Source: Tenacibaculum discolor | GTDB taxonomy: Bacteria; Bacteroidota; Bacteroidia; Flavobacteriales; Flavobacteriaceae | Assembly: GCF_003664185.1 (NCBI RefSeq) | Contig: NZ_RCCS01000005.1 | Location: 372,001 to 436,000 of the forward strand | DNA length: 64,000 nucleotides | Reading direction: 5' to 3' | Shown: positions 27,074 through 33,608 of the stretch, one piece after another | Numbering within the stretch: the first letter of the stretch is position 1 | Layout: each line of letters opens with the position of its first letter | The notes under the pieces: model-generated | Databases searched by the model: none | Seen by the model: the letters and a program-made list of their open reading frames with translations, nothing else | Told to the model about the DNA's origin: nothing | Program-made: the position numbers and the translations under genes

Positions 27074-27634
27074 TTATTTTTTAACACATTTGTAAATAAA
27101 AGCAGGAGGAAAATTTAGAGGCTCAAAGCTTAAATCGATAGCATTACCAAATACTTCTTTTAGTTTTTTGTAGTAAGTTAAACTATATTGATATTGAATA
27201 AAAAGCCCAGTGGTAGTTAAAAAACTATGGCTTTTTGTTAAGATAGAGTGTGATATTTCTTTAGGAATTATAGTTAAGGGCAAGCTAGAAACTATATAGT
27301 CTGCTTTTGAATATCCTAACTTTTCTATTTCAAACTTTATGTTTTCAGCAGAGGCTTTTAAAACAACCAATTGTGGATGTTTTATTTTTTTTAGCTCTTT
27401 GTAAAAAGCATCATTTATTTCAAAACATATTAATATAGTGTTGGGGTGAAGCTTCTTTAAAATATACTGTGTAATGGCTCCATTTCCAGGTCCTAGTTCT
27501 ACAATGACTTCAGCAGTTTTAAAATCAATTTCTTTTAGCATTTTATTTGCTAAGTATCTAGAACTAGGTACTACAGTACCAGATGTTTTGTAGTTTTTTA
27601 CGGCTTCTTTGAAAAAATTAAACTTTTTACTCAA
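27074..27634 (-). CDS. PmtA-like class I SAM methyltransferase
   Basis: A 186-residue methyltransferase with an N-terminal FFKEAVKNYKTSGTVVPSSR typical of the rRNA-adenine-dimethylase-like phospholipid methyltransferase group, SAM motif I VELGPGNGAITQYIL, acidic motif CFEIND, and SSLPLTIIPK in the position of the PmtA GLPL motif. Lipid head-group methylation is possible but not proven. It starts with TTG at 27634; there is no ATG before the conserved region. It diverges from comF. Confidence 0.75.
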   Translation of the reverse strand: MSKKFNFFKEAVKNYKTSGTVVPSSRYLANKMLKEIDFKTAEVIVELGPGNGAITQYILKKLHPNTILICFEINDAFYKELKKIKHPQLVVLKASAENIKFEIEKLGYSKADYIVSSLPLTIIPKEISHSILTKSHSFLTTTGLFIQYQYSLTYYKKLKEVFGNAIDLSFEPLNFPPAFIYKCVKK

Positions 27635-27686
27635 AATATAACTTTTGTTGTTTTTTGTATCTTTCTGTTAAAAAAGGCTTGTAAAG

Positions 27687-28379
27687 ATGCAATTTTTAAA
27701 AGAGATATTCTATTTATTCTATCCCAATTTATGTGCTAACTGTGAAAAGACGTTGTTACAAAATGAAACATTCGTATGTACTATTTGTATAAACGACTTA
27801 CCAATTATAGACGATAATAAGCATACAAATGTTACATTAATGTCAAGTTTTTATGGAAAAGTGCCAGTACAAGCTGTACGTTCTTTTCTTTTTTATAGAA
27901 AGAAAGGAGTAACCCAAAAACTTATTCATCAGTTAAAATATAAAAACCAACCAGAAATAGGGCTATTTATAGCAGACTGGTTTGGGGAAAAATTAAAGAA
28001 ATCAAATATTTTTGTGGATGTAGATTACATTATTCCTGTGCCACTACATTCAAAAAAGTTTAAAAAGAGAGGGTATAATCAAGTAACTATGTTTGGTGAA
28101 CGATTGAGCGATATTTTGAATATTGAGTATAAATCAGATATTCTAATTAGAACTTCTAAAAACAAAACACAAACCCTAAAACAACGATTCGAACGATTTT
28201 CTAATAATAAAACAAAGTTTAAACTTGTTGATACTACTTTTTTTGAAAACAAGCACGTCTTGCTTATTGATGACGTTATTACTACAGGAGCAACATTAGA
28301 AGCTTGTGTAAACGAACTTTTAAAAACGCAAAACATAACTATAAGTGTAGCGACAATGGCTTATACACAAAAAGACTAA
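27687..28379 (+). CDS. comF: ComF family protein (phosphoribosyltransferase fold)
   Basis: A 230-residue protein with an N-terminal zinc-finger-like CANC ... CTIC (two CxxC pairs, about residues 14-34) and a C-terminal PRTase domain with the PRPP loop VLLIDDVITTGAT (about residues 190-203) and DYIIPVPLHSKKFKKRGYNQ. ComF-type proteins support natural DNA uptake and single-strand DNA handling; the exact step is not settled. It stands alone, divergent from the methyltransferase. Confidence 0.9.
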   Translation: MQFLKEIFYLFYPNLCANCEKTLLQNETFVCTICINDLPIIDDNKHTNVTLMSSFYGKVPVQAVRSFLFYRKKGVTQKLIHQLKYKNQPEIGLFIADWFGEKLKKSNIFVDVDYIIPVPLHSKKFKKRGYNQVTMFGERLSDILNIEYKSDILIRTSKNKTQTLKQRFERFSNNKTKFKLVDTTFFENKHVLLIDDVITTGATLEACVNELLKTQNITISVATMAYTQKD

Positions 28380-28400
28380 TACCATTCCATCTTAATTTAC

Positions 28401-28408
28401 TACTTTTG
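28401..28408 (+). promoter_or_regulatory. Promoter -7 box of the Ig-like lipoprotein gene
   Basis: TACTTTTG lies 25 bases before the GTG start at 28434 and supports transcription independent of comF. Confidence 0.45.
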
Positions 28409-28433
28409 AAAATGGATTTTAAACCATTAATTT

Positions 28434-30029
28434 GTGAAAAATAAACACTTTATTTTAGTAACTCTTTTCGCTTTTTTAATAAGTAGTTGTGCACGTAAAG
28501 GACGACCAGAAGGAGGTCCAAAAGATGAAACTGCACCAATAATGGTTACTGCAAATCCTCCTTATGAAACTATTCATTTTGATGATGATAACATTCGTAT
28601 TTATTTTGATGAATATATTGTTTTAAAAGACTTACAAAAACAGTTGGTAGTTTCTCCTCCAATGAAAAATCCACCATTAATTACACCTCAAGGAACACCA
28701 AGCAAGTATATAAATATTAAAATATTAGACACATTACAACCGAATACTACTTATACCTTTAATTTTGGAAACGCAGTTCAAGACAATAATGAAAACAATA
28801 AGTTAGAGAGTTTTAAATATGTGTTTTCAACAGGAGATTATATTGATTCTTTGAGAATTAAAGGTGCGGTAGCTGATGCTTTTGATAAGAAAGAGGTGAA
28901 AGAAGTAAGTGTTTTGTTGTATAAGCTTGATAGTACATACAACGATTCTATTATTTTCAAACAAAAGCCAAATTATGTAACAAGTACATTAGATTCTACA
29001 AATTTTGAGTTTAGTAATTTACGTGAAGGAAAATATTTAATGTTAGCGTTAAAAGAACCATCAAACGATTATATTTTTAATAGTAGAACAGATAAAATTG
29101 GGTTTGTAGTAGATACAATTACGTTGCCTCAAGATACTTTAATAAGTAAGCCTGTCCGTTTCTTTAAAGAAATTCAGCCATATGAGTTTAAAAGAGGAAA
29201 AGAGGTAACGAAAGGGAAAATTCAGTTTGGTTTTGAAGGTAGGCAGAAAAATATGAATATTGAATTGTTGTCAGAGGTTCCACAAGATTTTAAGTCGTTT
29301 ACTCAATTTGAAAAAGGTAAAGACACGTTAAATTATTGGTACACGCCTATAGAAAGAGATTCATTGAATTTTATAGTAAATAATGAGAATTTTAAAGATA
29401 CTGTTACAGTGTTTTTAAGAAAAAAGAAAATCGATTCTTTATCTGTGTCATCTAGTGTAAGTGGAGACCTGAATTTAAAAGATACAATGTTTATCAAAAC
29501 AAACAACCCAATTGTTTCTTTTGATAAATCTAAATTCTCATTAATTGATAAAGATACTGTTGATGTACCTTTCGAATTGAAAAAACAATCAATTAATAAG
29601 ATAGCAGTATTGTTTGAAAAGAAACCCAAATACGGTTATATTTTTAAAGGGTTACCAGAAGGGATAACTGATATTTATAAAACTACAAACGATACATTAG
29701 ATTATAAGTTTTCGACACGAACAGTAGAAGATTATGGAAGTATTGTATTAGATGTTAAAAACGAAACAGAATCTCCGGTTATTATTGAACTATTAAGTCA
29801 AGATAAGGTAGTAGAAAGAAGATACATTACTTCTTCTAAAAAAATAGAGTTTACCTTATTAGAACCCAAAGAATATAGTGTTAGAGCGATAGTTGATGAA
29901 AATAACAACCGTATGTGGGATACTGGTGATTTCTTATTAAGAAAACAGCCAGAGCAAATCATCTATTTAGAAACAATATTTAAGCTAAGGGCTAACTGGG
30001 TACAAAATGAAACATTTGTAATAAAGTAG
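28434..30029 (+). CDS. Lipoprotein with SbsA-type Ig-like domain
   Basis: A 531-residue lipoprotein (GTG start; lipobox LISSC at about residue 19) beginning ARKGRPEGGPKDETAP, then a Big_5/SbsA-like Ig domain (about 33-135: IRIYFDEYIVLKDLQKQLVVSPP; NTTYTFNFGNAVQDNNENN), a carboxypeptidase-regulatory-like segment (about 140-220) and further beta-rich sequence to the end. This is a very common Bacteroidota surface lipoprotein type, probably in cell-envelope structure. Role unknown. Confidence 0.8.
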   Translation: MKNKHFILVTLFAFLISSCARKGRPEGGPKDETAPIMVTANPPYETIHFDDDNIRIYFDEYIVLKDLQKQLVVSPPMKNPPLITPQGTPSKYINIKILDTLQPNTTYTFNFGNAVQDNNENNKLESFKYVFSTGDYIDSLRIKGAVADAFDKKEVKEVSVLLYKLDSTYNDSIIFKQKPNYVTSTLDSTNFEFSNLREGKYLMLALKEPSNDYIFNSRTDKIGFVVDTITLPQDTLISKPVRFFKEIQPYEFKRGKEVTKGKIQFGFEGRQKNMNIELLSEVPQDFKSFTQFEKGKDTLNYWYTPIERDSLNFIVNNENFKDTVTVFLRKKKIDSLSVSSSVSGDLNLKDTMFIKTNNPIVSFDKSKFSLIDKDTVDVPFELKKQSINKIAVLFEKKPKYGYIFKGLPEGITDIYKTTNDTLDYKFSTRTVEDYGSIVLDVKNETESPVIIELLSQDKVVERRYITSSKKIEFTLLEPKEYSVRAIVDENNNRMWDTGDFLLRKQPEQIIYLETIFKLRANWVQNETFVIK

Positions 30030-30050
30030 ATATGTCATCTTGAAAGAATA

Positions 30051-30097
30051 AAGAAACCGAATACAGAAACTAATTGCTTCTCTATTCGGTTTCTTGT
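30051..30097. terminator. Bidirectional terminator
   Basis: A 13-bp perfect stem AAGAAACCGAATA / TATTCGGTTTCTT with a 19-base loop lies between the Ig-like lipoprotein gene and the convergent 72-codon gene. Confidence 0.8.
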
Positions 30098-30117
30098 TAC
30101 ATTATACTTTATTGTTT

Positions 30118-30336
30118 TTATAACAATTCTTCACAATAAAACCCATGATGTTGTATTGCTTTTAAAACGTCATCAGCTTTAACCATTTGAGTCTCTACTC
30201 GAAGGATATTATCACAATCTTCTAAGTCAAAATTCCAGCGGTCATTTTTGGTAATCAAACGATTTAAAGTAGGTTGAACAATTTTAATTTCTTTGTTTTT
30301 TGTAACTGATGTTTTAAATACCAAAACTGTTTTCAT
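30118..30336 (-). CDS. Small HMA-like protein without metal-binding cysteines
   Basis: A 72-residue protein with the beta-alpha-beta pattern of heavy-metal-associated domains (KTVLVFKTSV ... IVQPTLNRLI ... ILRVETQMVKADDVLKAIQHHGF). The CxxC metal motif of copper chaperones is absent: the loop reads TKNKEI. It lies 15 bases downstream of the DinB gene and must be co-transcribed with it. Family assignment is by fold impression only; function unknown. Confidence 0.6.
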   Translation of the reverse strand: MKTVLVFKTSVTKNKEIKIVQPTLNRLITKNDRWNFDLEDCDNILRVETQMVKADDVLKAIQHHGFYCEELL

Positions 30337-30351
30337 TTTAGATGTTTTTGA

Positions 30352-30843
30352 TTAACGTTCATAAAAAAATGGAGGCTCAATACCTAAAGCACGTAGATAA
30401 ACATATCCTTGTCCGCGATGATGGATTTCATTATCAATAAAATAAAAGATTGATGACCAAACCGTACCTTCATATTGACCAAAAATTTTAATGCTTTGCT
30501 GAAATTGTTCTGGTTTAATTTGTGCCCAATAGGTATTTATTTCATCAGTAGCTTTATCCCAAAGTTCTAGAACTTTTTCTTTTTTGTTACCGTGATCTAC
30601 TTCTTCAATTAACTCTTGAATTTCTCCTGTAGCAATTTCTTTAATACCTGGACCTGCTATACCTAAAAGTTCCATAACCATATCAGCAAAAGTGCGCATC
30701 CCGCCTATAGAGTAATTAAAAAAAGGGTCTTCAGGAAAAGCTTCAATAGTTCTTCGGGTTAAACCTCGATGCCCTTGCCAATGTTTTAATAACTCAGAAG
30801 GTGTAATTACTTGTTCTAATAATGTACTTGTTGTTGATTCCAT
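30352..30843 (-). CDS. DinB family protein
   Basis: A 163-residue four-helix-bundle protein with DinB/YfiT features: an N-terminal helix with HWQGHRGLTRRTIEAFP, a middle helix and the C-terminal NEIHHRGQGYVYLRALGIEPPFF, where the histidines would bind a metal. DinB-fold proteins include thiol-dependent S-transferases (for example bacillithiol transferases). It diverges from a YafY-type regulator and shares an intergenic region with two matching operators. Confidence 0.85.
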   Translation of the reverse strand: MESTTSTLLEQVITPSELLKHWQGHRGLTRRTIEAFPEDPFFNYSIGGMRTFADMVMELLGIAGPGIKEIATGEIQELIEEVDHGNKKEKVLELWDKATDEINTYWAQIKPEQFQQSIKIFGQYEGTVWSSIFYFIDNEIHHRGQGYVYLRALGIEPPFFYER

Positions 30844-30868
30844 AATTGTAATTTTTATTATTTGAAGT

Positions 30869-30876
30869 CAAAATTA
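30869..30876 (-). promoter_or_regulatory. Promoter -7 box of the DinB operon
   Basis: Minus strand TAATTTTG lies 25 bases before the DinB ATG. Its -33 region falls at about 30896-30898, inside the first TGACA-N6-TGTCA site. Confidence 0.5.
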
Positions 30877-30887
30877 GTATGGGGTAG

Positions 30888-30903
30888 TGACAGCTTTATG
30901 TCA
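30888..30903. promoter_or_regulatory. Operator candidate 1, TGACA-N6-TGTCA
   Basis: TGACAGCTTTATGTCA is an inverted repeat that overlaps the predicted -33 region of the DinB promoter. The same half-sites with the same 6-base spacer occur 47 bases away at 30935-30950. Confidence 0.6.
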
Positions 30904-30934
30904 GTAGGAAAAAATAAATTTTAAAAATGTCTAT

Positions 30935-30950
30935 TGACAAAGGGTTGTCA
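30935..30950. promoter_or_regulatory. Operator candidate 2, TGACA-N6-TGTCA
   Basis: TGACAAAGGGTTGTCA has the same half-sites and spacer as the site at 30888-30903; the spacers differ completely, so only the half-sites are conserved. The centre-to-centre distance is 47 bases, about 4.5 helical turns. Confidence 0.6.
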
Positions 30951-31035
30951 CTTACTGTATGTTTATTTGTATATCATAAGAAGTAGAGTCATTATGTTGA
31001 AGCTAAAATTTAAAAAATACTTCAGCCTGAAATCC

Positions 31036-31043
31036 TATCTTTG
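31036..31043 (+). promoter_or_regulatory. Promoter -7 box of the YafY-type regulator
   Basis: TATCTTTG lies 19 bases before the ATG at 31063 and supports that start against a much longer TTG reading. Confidence 0.5.
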
Positions 31044-31062
31044 GGAAATATGTTATAGCATT

Positions 31063-32019
31063 ATGAGTTTAGACACGGTAAAACGGTTTGATAGAATTGT
31101 AGCCATCCTTATTCAGTTACAATCCAAACGTATTGTAAAAGCACAAGAATTAGCTGATAGATTTCAAGTAAGTTTACGTACCATTTATCGTGATATACGA
31201 ACACTTGAAGCTTCGGGAGTACCCATTATAAGTGAGGCAGGAGTTGGTTATTCTATTATGGAAGGATACCGTTTACCACCTGTTATGTTTACTAGAGAAG
31301 AAGTGGGAAGTTTTGTAGCTGCCGAAAAATTAATGCAAAAGTTTGTAGATAAATCGTTGGGGAATTACTACGAATCTGCCATGATGAAATTAAAATCAGT
31401 TTTACGTGGTCGTGAAAAAGATTGGATTTCTGCCTTAGAATCACAAATATTGGTGGATCCTACAAATAAATTGTTTAATGATAGTCTGCCAAATGCACTT
31501 GAAACCTTGTTTGAAAGCATTGCTGAAAAAAGACAGGTATTTTTAAAATATCAAGCATTAAATAGAGAAGCACCTTCTGAACGTTTTGTGGAACCTGTGG
31601 GTATTTATCACGAATCAGGATTTTGGTATGTATTAGCTTTTTGCCATTTAAGAAGTGACTACAGGCAATTTAGAACCGATAGAATGTTAGCTATAAAATC
31701 AACTCAACATAGTTTTACTAGAGAACACATTACGTTAGATGAATACCGTAGTCAGTATGAAAATATACCAAAAACAAAAGTTGTTATTTCTGTTGATAAA
31801 AGTGTGGTGCGATATATTAACAATAGCAAAATGCAACATGGTTTTGTCTCTGAAAAAGTAAAAGGAAACCAAGTAGAAATGACATTTATGACTTGCTATG
31901 TTGAACACGGTTTTTCAAGATGGTACATTGTGTTTTCAGATTATGCCAAAATAATTGAACCAGAAAGTTTAAAACTTCAGGTAAAAGAGATTTTAGAAAA
32001 GGCGATTACAAAACTTTAA
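31063..32019 (+). CDS. YafY/WYL family transcriptional regulator
   Basis: A 318-residue regulator: N-terminal HTH_11 winged helix (about residues 3-65: KRFDRIVAILIQLQSKRIV ... LADRFQVSLRTIYRDIRTLEASGVPI) and a C-terminal WYL domain (about 135-230, ending YRQFRTDRMLAI), a ligand- or nucleic-acid-sensing module. ATG 31063 (MSLDTVKRFD) is chosen over an in-frame TTG at 30934 that would begin inside an operator. It is divergent from the DinB pair and probably represses it. Its stop overlaps a polA remnant on the other strand. Confidence 0.88.
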   Translation: MSLDTVKRFDRIVAILIQLQSKRIVKAQELADRFQVSLRTIYRDIRTLEASGVPIISEAGVGYSIMEGYRLPPVMFTREEVGSFVAAEKLMQKFVDKSLGNYYESAMMKLKSVLRGREKDWISALESQILVDPTNKLFNDSLPNALETLFESIAEKRQVFLKYQALNREAPSERFVEPVGIYHESGFWYVLAFCHLRSDYRQFRTDRMLAIKSTQHSFTREHITLDEYRSQYENIPKTKVVISVDKSVVRYINNSKMQHGFVSEKVKGNQVEMTFMTCYVEHGFSRWYIVFSDYAKIIEPESLKLQVKEILEKAITKL

Positions 32020-32110
32020 TGCGCTTCTAACCAATTAGCTTTTGTATCAATTTCAACATCTAATGGAACGCTCATTTTAAAAGTATTTTTCAGTTTTTTG
32101 TTTAGAAATT
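32016..32110 (-). pseudogene. Remnant of the 3' end of polA
   Basis: Read on the minus strand, this encodes a clear copy of the DNA polymerase I C-terminus: NTFKMSVPLDVEIDT then KANWLEAH and a stop, against NAFKMTVPLDVEIDT and GANWLEAH in the intact polA (20 of 23 residues equal). The DNA shares an exact 27-base block (32043-32069 with 33632-33658). Upstream of about codon 30 the similarity ends. It marks the original end of polA, now 1.6 kb away from the intact gene, on the far side of the KAP NTPase gene. Confidence 0.85.
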
Positions 32111-32142
32111 TTATTAATTCTTTTTTGTGATTAAATAAGTTT

Positions 32143-32169
32143 CCATAGTTTTATGGAAAAAAACTATGG
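32143..32169 (+). promoter_or_regulatory. Inverted repeat covering the KAP gene start codon
   Basis: CCATAGTTTT (32143-32152) and AAAACTATGG (32160-32169) form a 10-bp perfect inverted repeat whose right arm contains the ATG at 32166. A competing 8-bp hairpin, TTTCCATA / TATGGAAA, shares the left arm. Both could control translation or bind a protein. Confidence 0.45.
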
Positions 32170-33608
32170 AGAAGCTTTTACCAAACTTACCTATTGAAAA
32201 ACTAACTAAAGAAAACGATTATATAGGTATTATTGAAAAAGGAGATTTAATAAAGTCTATTCTTTTAAATAATAAAAGCGAGTTTTCCGAAATAAAAATC
32301 TTTTCCATATATGGAGAATGGGGAAGTGGTAAAAGTACCTTAATGAAGTATTTAGAAAAAGAGTTGAAAGGCTCTTTTAACTCTTTTTTCTTTGAGGCTT
32401 GGGAATATGAGAGTGATAAAAATTTAGCTAATTCACTTTTAGAACATTTATCCAAAGAATCAGATTCATCTATTAATGGCTTTTTAAAGAATGGTAAAAC
32501 CTTGATGGAAGGTTTTGCAAAGGCTATCACTTTAAAAACTCCTTTTGCTAATTTTAGCACGAATGAGTTAATTAAAACAGTTGAAGATAAAGAAAATACA
32601 TTTTATGAAGTTAAAAAGCGTTTTGCAGATGATTTTATTAAGTGGGAAAACCAAATAACAACCAAACATAAATCACCAGATTATAATATAGTTTTTATTG
32701 ATGATTTAGATAGGTGTGAACCAGAAAGTGTCTTAAATTTATTATCAGCTATTAAGTTATTTTTCACTTTTGGTAAAAAGACAATTTTCTTTTGTGGAAT
32801 TGATAAAAAAGCAGTTAATGCGGCGGTAAAAAACAAGTATGGAGAAACAATAAAAGCAAATGAATATCTAGAAAAGGTTTTTGATGTTTCTTTTACAATG
32901 CCTAAAAATCCTGACATTTCTAAATTAGTTAATTTTTATTTTGATGAAGATTATTTAGATAATAAAGGAAATGAGATTGACCTAGCTGAAAAAATAACTG
33001 ATTTTTTTAAACGATTACACTTCACAAACCCAAGAAGAATAAAAAAAATTTTAAATAAGTATTTAATTATTAAAAGCCTTGTAAATAGTGATGAAGAAGG
33101 AAGTTTAAAATTACCAAATATTGTTACTAAAAATCATGGTACCTTATTTGAAACATACCTGACTTTTTATCTCTTAATTTTAAAAGAGTTTGAACCTAAT
33201 AACTTTGAAGCTATTTTTAATTTAACTTTAAAAAGAAAGAATTATGCTGAAGTGTTACATAAAAGATTTACAGATAGCAATGGATATACGAGGGCTTACA
33301 GCAGTATCTTAAATAGTTTTGATAATTATTTCCTGAATGAAGAATTAAAAAAATGCAGGCACTCGGATAACTCTATTAAAGGAGAAGTATTATTTCCATA
33401 CTTTTATCCAACAAATGTAGATTATATAAGCGGTATGGTGATTAGTGATAAAGATGAATTTATTAAAAATTTTAACCTTTCTGATAAAAAAAATGAATAT
33501 CACTTTATGATTTTTTTATTTGATGAAATAAATACGTTTTCTTCTGATTTTAAAGAAATAGCTTTTTCTTTAAAAGATTATAAAGACATGATCTCAAACC
33601 TAATTTAA
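32166..33608 (+). CDS. KAP-family P-loop NTPase
   Basis: A 480-residue soluble-looking STAND-class ATPase of the KAP group: Walker A GEWGSGKST (residues 50-58), the FEAWEYE segment (about 77-83), Walker B IVFIDDLDRCEP (about 175-186), then an all-helical region with the TNPRRIKKILNKY sensor motif (about 290-303). It has no obvious membrane helices, unlike many KAP proteins. KAP NTPases occur in anti-phage and surveillance systems and on mobile elements. It is alone between a polA remnant and intact polA, and its stop overlaps the polA stop, exactly as the upstream regulator overlaps the remnant. It is probably laterally acquired. Confidence 0.85.
   Translation: MEKLLPNLPIEKLTKENDYIGIIEKGDLIKSILLNNKSEFSEIKIFSIYGEWGSGKSTLMKYLEKELKGSFNSFFFEAWEYESDKNLANSLLEHLSKESDSSINGFLKNGKTLMEGFAKAITLKTPFANFSTNELIKTVEDKENTFYEVKKRFADDFIKWENQITTKHKSPDYNIVFIDDLDRCEPESVLNLLSAIKLFFTFGKKTIFFCGIDKKAVNAAVKNKYGETIKANEYLEKVFDVSFTMPKNPDISKLVNFYFDEDYLDNKGNEIDLAEKITDFFKRLHFTNPRRIKKILNKYLIIKSLVNSDEEGSLKLPNIVTKNHGTLFETYLTFYLLILKEFEPNNFEAIFNLTLKRKNYAEVLHKRFTDSNGYTRAYSSILNSFDNYFLNEELKKCRHSDNSIKGEVLFPYFYPTNVDYISGMVISDKDEFIKNFNLSDKKNEYHFMIFLFDEINTFSSDFKEIAFSLKDYKDMISNLI

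Noticed and set aside
30934..31062. N-terminal extension of the YafY-type regulator from a TTG
   Set aside because: It would start inside an operator and upstream of a good -7 box; the extra 43 residues do not look like the family N-terminus.
32219..32917. Two minus-strand ORFs antisense to the KAP gene
   Set aside because: They mirror Walker A and Walker B regions of the KAP frame; composition is that of antisense translation.
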